This document shows, piece by piece, positions 27,903 to 35,715 of a stretch of 64,000 nucleotides of DNA. The stretch's first letter is position 1. Every line of letters starts with the position of its first letter. The stretch is taken from the NCBI RefSeq assembly GCF_900090275.1, contig NZ_LT607755.1, positions 1,302,001 through 1,366,000 on the forward strand. Reading direction: 5' to 3'. Under the pieces are notes generated by a model, which made no database searches, was not told the DNA's origin, and worked only from the letters and a program-made list of their open reading frames with translations. The translations under genes and the position numbers were made by a program. Source of the stretch: Micromonospora zamorensis (GTDB taxonomy: Bacteria; Actinomycetota; Actinomycetes; Mycobacteriales; Micromonosporaceae).

Positions 27903-28448
27903 TCAGAAGACCGAATGTGTCACCGTCCCCGTGTAGACACCCTGGACGGTGCCGACGGGCACGTTCACCACCAGTGTGGGGTTCCAGGTGGCGAAGTTGT
28001 TTCCCGTGCCGCCGGTGTGGCTCATCGCCGTCCGGGGGACGTTGACGATCACTTGCTGGGCGGCGGTGGGCTGCCCCGGCGTGAAGGTGCCGCCGCCGGC
28101 GGTCGCCGTGGCGGGGCCGGACCAGTACAGGACGTTGATGTTGGGGATCGTCTCCCCGGAGCTGCCGCCGCCGGTGACGAAGTCGGTGGAGGTGACGTTG
28201 GCGGTCCAGTTGGGGGTGAGCGCTCCACGCTGGTCCAGCACGGTGACCGGGCCGAGTTGACCGGAGATGGTCGTGCCCTCCACCCCGTTGCCGATGTTCG
28301 CGGTCGCCGGCACCGTGATCGAGAGACCACCGGCGGCGTCGACGGTGAGGGTCACGACCGTGTCGCCCGTCGTGTCCGCGGCGGCCGGCCCGGCGAGCGC
28401 GACGACGGCGGCAACGCCGGCCAAGCCCGCGAAAAACTTTCTACGCAT
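27903..28448 (-). CDS. Secreted WxL-like single-domain protein
   Basis: A 181-residue secreted protein with a signal peptide (1-24, MRRKFFAGLAGVAAVVALAG). The mature part, beginning DTTGDTVVTLTVDAAGGLSI, is one beta domain that recurs at the C-terminus of the 23807-26815 product: SGQLGPVTV, GETIPN, TWNPTL and the closing YTGTVTHSVF. The end resembles the YTATLTWTL close of WxL domains with H in place of W. ATG 28448 follows AAGGAGAG; the open frame upstream is not used. It is the first gene of a two-gene unit with the DUF916-type protein. Confidence 0.78.
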   Translation of the reverse strand: MRRKFFAGLAGVAAVVALAGPAAADTTGDTVVTLTVDAAGGLSITVPATANIGNGVEGTTISGQLGPVTVLDQRGALTPNWTANVTSTDFVTGGGSSGETIPNINVLYWSGPATATAGGGTFTPGQPTAAQQVIVNVPRTAMSHTGGTGNNFATWNPTLVVNVPVGTVQGVYTGTVTHSVF

Positions 28449-28605
28449 CAACTCTCCTTGTGTCCTGAATAACCCATGGGAAGCAGTTCGAGCGTAACTA
28501 CGCAAAAGCCCCATCAGGGGCTGAATGACGCAGGGTCACTCCGGCAGGCGGAGTCGATGCCCGAGCGGGTCATCTGGGGGTGGACGATCCACCGCTCTCA
28601 GCGAG

Positions 28606-28640
28606 AGTCGGGGTATCCGAACGTTCCGGATACCCCGACT
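28606..28640 (-). terminator. Terminator of the DUF4331 gene
   Basis: A perfect 14-bp stem, 28606-28619 with 28627-28640, with a 7-nt loop lies 41 bp beyond the stop at 28681. Flanking GAG and TCTC bases extend pairing with a bulge. Confidence 0.8.
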
Positions 28641-28680
28641 TCTCCTGAGCGACGGCTCGTGTGCGGCTCGCGGATCTCCG

Positions 28681-29703
28681 TCAGGCCGGGACCACGTAGG
28701 GGAAGGAGGCGGCACGGGCCGACTTGACCACCTCCGGGGTGAGCCCGGAGGTGGTGCCGGTGTTGAGGATCAGGGAGAACATCACCTCGGGCGCGTTGTC
28801 CGCCATGGTGCGCCCGTTGCGGATCGCGAAGCCGAAGTTCGCGGCCGTGCCGACCTTGTACGACAGCCTGTCGGGGTAGAGCTGTCGGGCGACGCTCCAG
28901 CCGTACGCCTGGGGGTCCGGTGCGGTGCCGTTCGCCGCGACGACACCCGCGACGGCGTTGGCGATCTCCTCGCCGTCCTCGGTGAGGTCTTGACTGGGGT
29001 GGCGGAAGTTGGCGGGATTCGAGAAGTCGGTGTCGTGCGGCCAGAAGATCGGCCACATCATGGGGTGGCCGGCGCGGTTGATCTGGCGCCAGCCACCGGC
29101 ATCGGTGGCCAGCAGCGTGCGACACCACACGCCGATCTCGGTGCCGTCGCGCAGCAACGGCTCGTCATGGGAGACCTCAAGGACTATCGACTCCACTGTC
29201 GTGCCTGCGAAGCTGTTCTTGGCCTGGTCGACGCGCCACGCTGAGCGGTCCACCATCGACCCGTCCTTCACCGCGCCGTTGATGGTGGCGAGTTCGTCGA
29301 GATCGATGAAGAACGGGTCGGCGATCCGCCCGGCCCAGATCCGGACGTTGCCGCCGGTCGTCACCTCGCCGGTGCGCCCCTCCGCGATGGGAGTGCCCAT
29401 CGCGGCGTCGTCGCGGGCGTCCGCCCCGGTCAGCTCGTACAGCTGGAAGGTCTGCCTGTTGTCACCGTCGAGCTCGCCGAAGGCGAACCGGTAGGTCAGA
29501 TCCTCCATCTCGGCGCCGTTGACGTGGATCTTGATCTCGTAACGGCCCTCGGCGTGGAAGCCGCGCTTGATGTCAGCCTTGGTCACCGAGCTGTTGACGT
29601 CCATCACAAACACCGTGGCGCGGTTGCCGTCGAAGACATACAGGTCGTCGATGTAGAGCTGGCCGCCCTGGGCGGCGAGGGGGGTGTCGAGGTGGTGCGA
29701 CAT
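28681..29703 (-). CDS. DUF4331 family protein
   Basis: A 340-residue protein starting MSHHLDTPLAAQGGQLYIDD, the usual opening of actinobacterial DUF4331 proteins. Further family features are YVFDGNRATVFVMDVN, GRIADPFFIDLDEL, SIVLEVSHDEPLL and the late VGTAANFGFAIRNGRTMADN. No signal peptide or membrane helix is seen, so it is probably cytoplasmic or released otherwise. The function of the family is unknown. ATG 29703 follows CGGGAG; the open frame further upstream is not supported. Both this gene and the GH16 gene end in their own hairpins, so they are separate units. Confidence 0.85.
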   Translation of the reverse strand: MSHHLDTPLAAQGGQLYIDDLYVFDGNRATVFVMDVNSSVTKADIKRGFHAEGRYEIKIHVNGAEMEDLTYRFAFGELDGDNRQTFQLYELTGADARDDAAMGTPIAEGRTGEVTTGGNVRIWAGRIADPFFIDLDELATINGAVKDGSMVDRSAWRVDQAKNSFAGTTVESIVLEVSHDEPLLRDGTEIGVWCRTLLATDAGGWRQINRAGHPMMWPIFWPHDTDFSNPANFRHPSQDLTEDGEEIANAVAGVVAANGTAPDPQAYGWSVARQLYPDRLSYKVGTAANFGFAIRNGRTMADNAPEVMFSLILNTGTTSGLTPEVVKSARAASFPYVVPA

Positions 29704-29819
29704 GAGTTCACTCCCGGAGCGGCCGAATATCTGGATTAATCCGAACATAGCGGGCAGGAGACAACCTGCCGCGCCATCGGCTGAATCCGGAGTCGCCCGG
29801 GTTGGGGGCCCGCACGGCG

Positions 29820-29853
29820 GTGGGCCGCCCGAAGCTGTGCTCGGACGGCCCAC
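29820..29853 (-). terminator. Terminator of the GH16 gene
   Basis: Arms 29820-29832 and 29841-29853 form a 13-bp stem with one mismatch and an 8-nt loop, 19 bp beyond the GH16 stop. Confidence 0.75.
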
Positions 29854-29871
29854 TCGGCGGTGCTGGTGTCG

Positions 29872-31131
29872 TCAGATGCGAGACCACTTCTGGTTGGCCG
29901 CGCCGAGGCAGTCCCAGAGGTGCAGCTTGCCGCCGTTGTTGGGATTGGCTTCCCGCACGTCCACGCACTTGTTGGCGTTGAGGTTGACCAGGTCGCCGGC
30001 AGCGTTGAGGGTGAAGCGCTGCGCGGGATTGCCGTTGCACGTGACCAGGTTGACCTCGGTGCCGTTGGCGGTGCCGGCCCAGGCGGGGTCCATGCACTTG
30101 CCCATCGCGCGGATGGTCCCGTCCGAGGTGAAGGTCCAGGCCTGCGCGGCGGTGGTGTTGCAGTCCCAGATCTGGAGCTTCGCGCCGTCGACCGGGTTGG
30201 CGCTGGGGATGTCGATGCAGCGGCCGCTCTGCGCCCCGCGGATCCGGCTGGTGCCGGGAGTCGGGTTGCCGCCACCGTCGGAGGTGTAGCTGGACACCCG
30301 GACGTAGTCGACGAGCATCTGCTGCGGGAACTGCGTGGAGCCGTCCGGGTAGCCGGGCCAGTTACCGCCGACCGCCACGTTGAGGATCATGAAGAAGGGG
30401 TGGTCGAACACCCAGCGGTTGCCGCCGAGTCGGGCGGGGTCGACCCGGTGGTACTGCACCCCGTCCAGGTACCAGGTGATCACGTTCGGCTCCCAGTCGA
30501 CCCGGTAGGTGTGGAAGTCGTCGGCGAGCGGTGCCCCGACGGTGCGGCTGCCTGTGATGCCGCCGCCGCCCGAGTAGCCGGGTCCGTGCACCGTGCCGTA
30601 CACGGTGTTGGGCTCCCGGCCGATGTTCTCCATGATGTCGATCTCGCCGGCGTCGGGCCAGCCGCCGCCGGTGCCGAGCATCCAGAACGCGGGCCAGATG
30701 CCCTGACCGCGCGGGATCTTGATCCGCGCCTCGAACCGACCGTACGTCTGGGTGAAGGTGGCTGCCGACAGGAGTCGGGCGGACGTGTATTCACAGCGCC
30801 CGTAGTGGCACTGGTAGTTGCCGGGGTTGTCTCGGCGGGCCGTGATGACGAGGTTGCCCTGGCCGTCGTGGACGGCGTTGCTGGTGCTGTTCGTGTAGTA
30901 CTGCCGCTCATTGTTGCCCCAGCCGCTGCCGCCGATGTCGAACCGCCACTTGTTCTGGTCGACAGGCGTGCCGGCGGGGGAGTTGAACTCGTCCTGCCAG
31001 CTGATCGGGCCGATGGCGGCCTCGGCCCGGTCGGGATGCGGCGGGACGACGAGCGCCGCGGCGGTCGCGACGAGTGCGGCCGCCATGAGTACGAGTGGGC
31101 GGAAGCGGAGTCTGGGGCGGGCTGTGAACAC
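29872..31131 (-). CDS. Secreted GH16 beta-glucanase with C-terminal CBM13
   Basis: A 419-residue secreted endo-glucanase, probably a laminarinase-type beta-1,3-glucanase. The signal peptide is about 1-38. The GH16 domain (41-278) has ISWQDEFN at its start, GRFEARIKIPRGQGIWPAFW and the catalytic motif EIDIMEN with Glu163 as nucleophile, Asp165 and Glu168 as acid/base. The C-terminal ricin-type CBM13 (about 288-419) has three repeats ending in Q-x-W-type motifs (AQAWTF, AQRFTL, NQKWSR). GTG 31131 is chosen because GAGGAG precedes it and a proper signal peptide follows; starts further upstream would translate across the operator palindrome. Confidence 0.9.
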   Translation of the reverse strand: MFTARPRLRFRPLVLMAAALVATAAALVVPPHPDRAEAAIGPISWQDEFNSPAGTPVDQNKWRFDIGGSGWGNNERQYYTNSTSNAVHDGQGNLVITARRDNPGNYQCHYGRCEYTSARLLSAATFTQTYGRFEARIKIPRGQGIWPAFWMLGTGGGWPDAGEIDIMENIGREPNTVYGTVHGPGYSGGGGITGSRTVGAPLADDFHTYRVDWEPNVITWYLDGVQYHRVDPARLGGNRWVFDHPFFMILNVAVGGNWPGYPDGSTQFPQQMLVDYVRVSSYTSDGGGNPTPGTSRIRGAQSGRCIDIPSANPVDGAKLQIWDCNTTAAQAWTFTSDGTIRAMGKCMDPAWAGTANGTEVNLVTCNGNPAQRFTLNAAGDLVNLNANKCVDVREANPNNGGKLHLWDCLGAANQKWSRI

Positions 31132-31181
31132 GGGAGGCTCCTCAGCGAGGGGGGTGGCGGAGGCTGCGTGCCGGAGAGGCG

Positions 31182-31193
31182 GAGAGCGCTCTC
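31182..31193. promoter_or_regulatory. LacI-type operator of the GH16 gene
   Basis: GAGAGCGCTCTC is a perfect 12-bp palindrome with the GAGCGCTC core seen in CebR/CelR operators of other actinobacteria (TGGGAGCGCTCCCA). It lies 51 bp upstream of the start and downstream of the predicted promoter. Confidence 0.7.
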
Positions 31194-31202
31194 TAGAATG
31201 AA

Positions 31203-31230
31203 GCATGTCGATATCATTACCTTCTGTCAA
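31203..31230 (-). promoter_or_regulatory. Promoter of the GH16 gene
   Basis: On the minus strand a consensus TTGACA (31225-31230) is followed after 17-18 bp by CATGCT (about 31202-31207), with the operator just downstream. The -35 is perfect; the -10 is weak. Confidence 0.5.
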
Positions 31231-31371
31231 GACTGTTTCCAATATGCCAACCGTCCGTTACCGCCCGATGCTGCGCAGTGATCGGTGGAGTGCCGGTGGG
31301 CGACAGGATCACCAGGTCGATCGATGTCTCCGAGGTGGACGGCAGCCGCCGCATCGAAGCAGGTCGCCACG

Positions 31372-31388
31372 ATCGAGTACTACTCGAT
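31372..31388. promoter_or_regulatory. 17-bp perfect palindrome upstream of hypothetical gene
   Basis: ATCGAGTACTACTCGAT has 8-bp arms around one central C. It lies 127 bp before the gene at 31515 and is a good candidate regulator-binding site. No cognate regulator is known. Confidence 0.5.
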
Positions 31389-31514
31389 AGCGGTCGAATC
31401 GACCCTTCCTATTGCCGTGAGGCGTCCACCCGGGACAGGATGGCGAGGCGAGCGGGAAACCTCCCCGTAACCTGCGCGCTGCTGGTCTCTGTCACAAGGA
31501 AGTGGGAGTCAGTC

Positions 31515-31913
31515 ATGAGCGACGCGTCGACGGCGCTGGGTGTGCGCCTCTACCCGGATCTGGTCGAGCGGGGTGGCCTGGCCCCCGCGCTCATCGAAAC
31601 CGCTGCCCGTCATGGGCTCGATCTCGGCCGGGTCACCGCCCCCGAGCAGGGGCGGAGCCGGTTCACCTGCGCCGAGCTGCACTCCGAGCAGGGCGTGGTC
31701 TGCGTGACGCTGGGTTCGCAGGCCCGATACTTCATGATCGATCTGCGGGTCTCGGGCGAGGTCCTCGCGCGCGGCGACGTCATGGACCTGTTGCAGGTCG
31801 CCAAGGTGGCGGCGGCTTGGCAGGCCGGGATGACGATCGCCGAGCTCACCGCCCAGTTCCCGTTCATGGAGGAGATCAAGCACCGCCCGGCGCCCGTGGC
31901 CCAGGTCAGCTAG
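31515..31913 (+). CDS. Hypothetical protein
   Basis: A 132-residue soluble protein I cannot assign to a family. It begins MSDASTALGVRLYPDLVERG, has a central FTCAELHSEQGVVCVTLGSQ strand pair, then DVMDLLQVAKVAAAWQAGMT and a C-terminal ELTAQFPFMEEIKHRP. It has no signal peptide or membrane helix. ATG 31515 follows a GGGAG box. It is convergent with the class V aminotransferase gene and 126 bp after a perfect palindrome. Confidence 0.65.
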   Translation: MSDASTALGVRLYPDLVERGGLAPALIETAARHGLDLGRVTAPEQGRSRFTCAELHSEQGVVCVTLGSQARYFMIDLRVSGEVLARGDVMDLLQVAKVAAAWQAGMTIAELTAQFPFMEEIKHRPAPVAQVS

Positions 31914-31929
31914 CGCGCCGTCGGTCAGG

Positions 31930-33396
31930 TCAACACCGTAGCCGGGGCGGCAGAGCAGCCTCGACGCCGACCTCACGGTTCAGCCAGGTCGACTGGACGA
32001 AGGCGACGAAGCGTTCCGCGTCGGTCGCGGTGGAGGCCAGCCCGAACGAGACGCGGACCGCGCCGCCCGTCGGCAGCCGCAACGTGGCGAGATACTGGTC
32101 GATCGTGTCGACCCGCGCCAACAACCGCCGCCGCAGCGACTCCCTCCTGATGCCGAACGCGCCCTCACCCGCGCCCGGGTTGCAGAAACAGCCGGTACGC
32201 AGGGAAAAGCCCGCCGCTGCGGCATCCCGTGCGACCAACCGCTCGTCGACCAGCGTGCCGTCCGGATGGCGGAGGTTGAAGGTCACCGTCGCGCCGCGCC
32301 CCGCACCCGTCGTCGGCCCGTACACCTGGACCAGCGGCCCACCGGTGTCGTGCCGCAGGGTGACCAGCCGCTCCAACAACCATTCGGTGAGCAGGCCGAC
32401 GCGGGTGTGCACGAGATCGACGCCGATCGAGTCGAGCCAGCGCAACCCGAACTCCACGTCCGGGATGCTCAGGAAGTTGAGTGTGCCGTCCTCGAACGCC
32501 GACTCGTCATCCATCGACCGGTGCCAGTCGCCCTGCACGCTGACCGCGCGGATCGTGCCGCCGGCGAACCACGGCCGGCGCAGCCGGGCCAGCGCGTCGC
32601 GCCGGGCCAGCAGCGCGCCGACCCCGGTTGGATAGCCGAAGAGCTTGTACCAGCTCAGACACACGAAATCCGGCCGGACGACGCTGAGGTCCAACCGGTT
32701 CGTCGGCGCGAAGGCGGCGGCGTCGAGCAGCACGTCGTACCCGTGCTGGTGGGCCAACTCCACCCAGCTCAGCGGGTGCTGCACGCCGGAGAAGTTGCTC
32801 TGCGCCGGATAGGCGAACAACCCCCGGCGGCCCGGACGACCCCACCGTCCGGCCAGCCCGCGCGGGCCGGCGTCGAGCACCCTGGTGAGATCCGGTTCGG
32901 CGACCCGTAGCTCCGGCCCGCTCAGCGGTACGTAACGCACGGCCCCGCCGGCTGCCCGGGCGTACTCCCGGATGCCGTTGACCGAGTTGTGGTTGTCCCA
33001 GGTCAGCACCAGCGGCGAGGCCCGGCCGAACTCGTACGCCTCGCCGACCAGACGACAGGCGCCGCTGGCGTTCGGGGTGAAGACGACCGCGTACTCGGCC
33101 GGGTCGGCGTGGAAGAAGTCGAGCACCGCGCGTCGGGCCGAGTCCACCAGGGAACCTGCCGCCGCGCTGGTGGGGTTCTCCGAGTGGGGATTGCTGTACA
33201 GGCCGGCGAGCAGCCGATCGTGGTGTTGGCGTACCTGGGCCTGTGCCGCCACCCCGGCCCCGGCGTAGTCGAGATACACCTGCCCGTCCGTGTCCAGGTG
33301 GCGGTACTCGGTGGCGCGCAGCTCGTCGATCCGCCCGGTGGCGGCGTATCCCGCCAAGGCGGTCGGGGAGGTGCGCGGCGGCTCAGGTCGTTCCAC
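31930..33396 (-). CDS. Class V aminotransferase, MoCo-sulfurase-like
   Basis: A 488-residue PLP enzyme of fold type I. VYLDYAGAGVAAQAQV opens the domain, FTPNASGACRLVGE follows, and the PLP-binding lysine is in SWYKLFGYPTGVGALL, a phrase typical of molybdenum-cofactor sulfurase-like proteins. A cysteine-rich late segment, SLRTGCFCNPGAGE, matches the catalytic Cys of cysteine desulfurase relatives. Such enzymes move sulfur from cysteine to a cofactor or target. GTG 33396 gives a 14-bp overlap with the ABC exporter gene; longer starts would run far into that gene. The link to the transporter is not understood. Confidence 0.85.
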   Translation of the reverse strand: MERPEPPRTSPTALAGYAATGRIDELRATEYRHLDTDGQVYLDYAGAGVAAQAQVRQHHDRLLAGLYSNPHSENPTSAAAGSLVDSARRAVLDFFHADPAEYAVVFTPNASGACRLVGEAYEFGRASPLVLTWDNHNSVNGIREYARAAGGAVRYVPLSGPELRVAEPDLTRVLDAGPRGLAGRWGRPGRRGLFAYPAQSNFSGVQHPLSWVELAHQHGYDVLLDAAAFAPTNRLDLSVVRPDFVCLSWYKLFGYPTGVGALLARRDALARLRRPWFAGGTIRAVSVQGDWHRSMDDESAFEDGTLNFLSIPDVEFGLRWLDSIGVDLVHTRVGLLTEWLLERLVTLRHDTGGPLVQVYGPTTGAGRGATVTFNLRHPDGTLVDERLVARDAAAAGFSLRTGCFCNPGAGEGAFGIRRESLRRRLLARVDTIDQYLATLRLPTGGAVRVSFGLASTATDAERFVAFVQSTWLNREVGVEAALPPRLRC

Positions 33397-35068
33397 GGGA
33401 GCCCCGTCGTGCCAGCACCGCCCAGGTGGCGCACAGGAAGAGCAGCACGAAACCGCCGAGCACCAGCCAGTTGACCCACACCGGCCGGGAGAAGCTGTCA
33501 GCGTACGTGGCGAGCAGCGGCGGGCCGAGCGGGGAACCACCGTCCCGCCAGAGCTGCTCCACCCCGGCGGTGTGCCCGAGGGCCTCGAACGCCCACCGGT
33601 TCGACATCGCGTGGCTGAGCCACTGACCGCCGGTCGCCATGGCGGGCACCGGCAGGATCGCGCCGACGAACAGCACCTGCGGGAAGCAGAGCATCGGCAG
33701 CATGAGCGTCGCCTGGGCCGCGTCGGAGACGGCCGCGGAGCACAGCAGGCCGAGGGCGAGCGCCGCCGCCGAGGAGAGCAGCAGGGTCGCGTACAGGGCG
33801 GCGAAGTCCCGGCCGTCGACCGGTGGCAGCCGGTCGATGCCGCGCAACACCCCGAGCAGGGCCAGGTCCACCAGGGCCAGCAGCGGAAGCAGCACCGCGA
33901 CCTTCCCCATCAGGTACGGCACCAGCCGGACGCCCGCCAGCCGCTCGCGGCGCAGGATCGGCAACTCGGTGCAGATCTGCAGCAGCCCGTAGGTCAGCCC
34001 GAAGAAGAAGCCGCCGAACGCGATCCAGAACAGGATCATCACGGTCACCGTCGGGCTCGGCCGGGTCGGGTCGAACGCACCTGGCCGGAACAGCAGCGCG
34101 AACATGCCGAGCACCATCAGCGGCGAGCCGAGCAGGATCGCCAGGGTCAGCCGGTTGCGGACGACGATCTCCGCGTTGCGCGTGGTGAGGACGGCCCACT
34201 GACGCAACCGGCCGACCCGTCGGGGCGCTGGCGCGGAAACGTCGCAGTGGTCGGTCGCGCGGGCCGGCGGGCCGGCGTCGCGCTGAGCGGCGAAACGGTC
34301 GGGCCAGGCGGCCGGGTCGGTTTCCTCGTCGAGGCGCAGATGCACCTCCGCGAGGGACCGCAGGCCGAAGAACTCCCGGGCGGCGGAAGGTGTGCCGGTG
34401 AACGCCAGGCGGCCCTGGCGGGTCAGCACCACGACCCGGTCGCAGTGGTCCACGTCGGTGATCTGGTGGGTGGTGAGCACGACTGTGGTCCCCGCGTCGG
34501 CGAGGGTGCGCAGCACCCGGAGCAACTCCACGGCGATCGCCGGGTCCAGCCCGGAGGTGGGCTCGTCCAGGAAGAACACCCCGGGCCGGTCGAGCAGCTC
34601 GACGGCGATGCTGGCCCGCTTGCGCTCACCGCCGCTGAGCCGGCCCACCGGCACCGCGGCCCGCTCGGCGAGCCGCAGTTCGGCCAGCACCTCGGCCACC
34701 CGGTCGCTGATCTCGGTCGGCCCGGTCCCGGATGGGAGGCGTAGCCGGGCCGCGTACCGCAGGGTCCGGGCCAGTGGCAGCTCGCGGTGGATGATGTCGT
34801 CCTGGGGCACGAAGCCGATCGCGTGGACCGTGTCTGCGCCGTCGTGTGCCACGGTGCCCGTCGTCGGCCGCCGAACCCGGGCGAGCGTCTCCAACAGGGT
34901 GGTCTTGCCGGCGCCGCTCACGCCGATGACGGCGACGACCTCGCCGGGCTGGATGGTCAGCGAGATGTCGTCGAGGATGCGGCGGCCGCCTGGGACGGTG
35001 CGGCCGAGACCGGTGGCCGTGATGCCGAGGCCGGTACGCGGGGGAGACGTGGTCTGCTCGGTCGTCAT
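33383..35068 (-). CDS. Fused ABC exporter (ATPase plus ABC-2 permease)
   Basis: A 561-residue half-transporter of ABCG-like order. The ATPase domain (about 12-235) has Walker A GVSGAGKTT, signature LSGGERKRASIA, Walker B VFFLDEPTSGLD and H-loop LTTHQ. A hydrophilic linker of about 60 residues follows, then an ABC-2 membrane domain (about 300-555) with roughly six helices, starting VVRNRLTLAILLGSPLMVLG. It probably dimerises to export a lipid or drug-like compound; the substrate is unknown. It overlaps the aminotransferase gene by 14 bp, so both are likely on one transcript. Confidence 0.87.
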   Translation of the reverse strand: MTTEQTTSPPRTGLGITATGLGRTVPGGRRILDDISLTIQPGEVVAVIGVSGAGKTTLLETLARVRRPTTGTVAHDGADTVHAIGFVPQDDIIHRELPLARTLRYAARLRLPSGTGPTEISDRVAEVLAELRLAERAAVPVGRLSGGERKRASIAVELLDRPGVFFLDEPTSGLDPAIAVELLRVLRTLADAGTTVVLTTHQITDVDHCDRVVVLTRQGRLAFTGTPSAAREFFGLRSLAEVHLRLDEETDPAAWPDRFAAQRDAGPPARATDHCDVSAPAPRRVGRLRQWAVLTTRNAEIVVRNRLTLAILLGSPLMVLGMFALLFRPGAFDPTRPSPTVTVMILFWIAFGGFFFGLTYGLLQICTELPILRRERLAGVRLVPYLMGKVAVLLPLLALVDLALLGVLRGIDRLPPVDGRDFAALYATLLLSSAAALALGLLCSAAVSDAAQATLMLPMLCFPQVLFVGAILPVPAMATGGQWLSHAMSNRWAFEALGHTAGVEQLWRDGGSPLGPPLLATYADSFSRPVWVNWLVLGGFVLLFLCATWAVLARRGSRGTT

Positions 35069-35242
35069 GTCGGGTGCCCGATCCGGTCGGTGGGTGGTCC
35101 GCCTGAATATCGTGCCTCGCCGATGCTACGTCCGGTGTGGACCGTGCCGGCCCCGCCAGCTCAGCCCGCGCTCCTTCGTCCTCGCGCCGGTGGGGCACCG
35201 GTCGCCCAATCGGCGTCGTTGATCATTTCGTGCGACTGTTGA

Positions 35243-35266
35243 CGGGTGATCAGCATTGATCACCCG
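35243..35266. promoter_or_regulatory. 24-bp perfect inverted repeat before the PPOX gene
   Basis: Arms CGGGTGATCA (35243-35252) and TGATCACCCG (35257-35266) flank a GCAT spacer. It ends just before the AAGGAG RBS of the next gene, so it could be an operator or a hairpin covering the translation start. A weaker start codon lies inside it. Confidence 0.6.
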
Positions 35267-35281
35267 GAAGGAGACGGCTTC

Positions 35282-35674
35282 GTGGATCTGCCTGACGACC
35301 TGCTCGCGTTGTTGCGGGAGCCGAGCACCTGCTACGTGACCACCCTGATGCCCGACGGTTCGCCGCAGCTCACCCAGACCTGGGTGGACACCGACGGCAC
35401 CCACATCCTGATCAACACGGTGGAGACCCACCAGAAGACGCGCAACGTCCGGCGCGACCCCCGGGTGGCGGTGGCGATCTCGGACCCGCAGAAGCCGAGC
35501 CGCTACCACGAGGTTCGCGGGCGGGTGGTCCGCACCAGCACCGAGGGCGCCGCCGAACACATCGACCAGTTGGCGCAGCGTTACCTCGGTGGGCCGTACC
35601 CGTGGTTCGGTGGCCGCGACCAGGTCCGAATCATCCTGACCATCGAGCCGGACCGGGTGCACTCGATGGGCTGA
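35282..35674 (+). CDS. PPOX-class F420-dependent oxidoreductase-like protein
   Basis: A 130-residue split-barrel flavin/deazaflavin-binding protein. CYVTTLMPDGSPQLTQTWVD, INTVETHQKTRNVRRDPRVA and HEVRGRVV are the standard strands of the F420-dependent TIGR03618-like group, which reduce small molecules with F420H2 in actinobacteria. I use GTG 35282 because GGAAGGAG is 8 bp upstream; the ORF is open for 12 more codons back to a GTG inside the inverted repeat. It is monocistronic and convergent with the hydrolase gene. Confidence 0.85.
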   Translation: MDLPDDLLALLREPSTCYVTTLMPDGSPQLTQTWVDTDGTHILINTVETHQKTRNVRRDPRVAVAISDPQKPSRYHEVRGRVVRTSTEGAAEHIDQLAQRYLGGPYPWFGGRDQVRIILTIEPDRVHSMG

Positions 35675-35715
35675 CCGGCCGAGCTGTCGCCGTCTCGGCC
35701 ACCCCGAGGTCTCGG

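Larger units (their letters stand above)
31132..31514. other. Divergent intergenic region with promoter and two palindromes
   Basis: This 383-bp gap contains the GH16 operator (31182-31193), a perfect TTGACA on the minus strand (31225-31230) and a 17-bp palindrome (31372-31388) upstream of the gene at 31515. No coding sequence with a good RBS is seen. Confidence 0.55.

Noticed and set aside
35246..35281. Longer start (GTG 35246) for the PPOX-class gene
   Set aside because: It lies inside a perfect inverted repeat with no RBS; GTG 35282 has GGAAGGAG at proper spacing.
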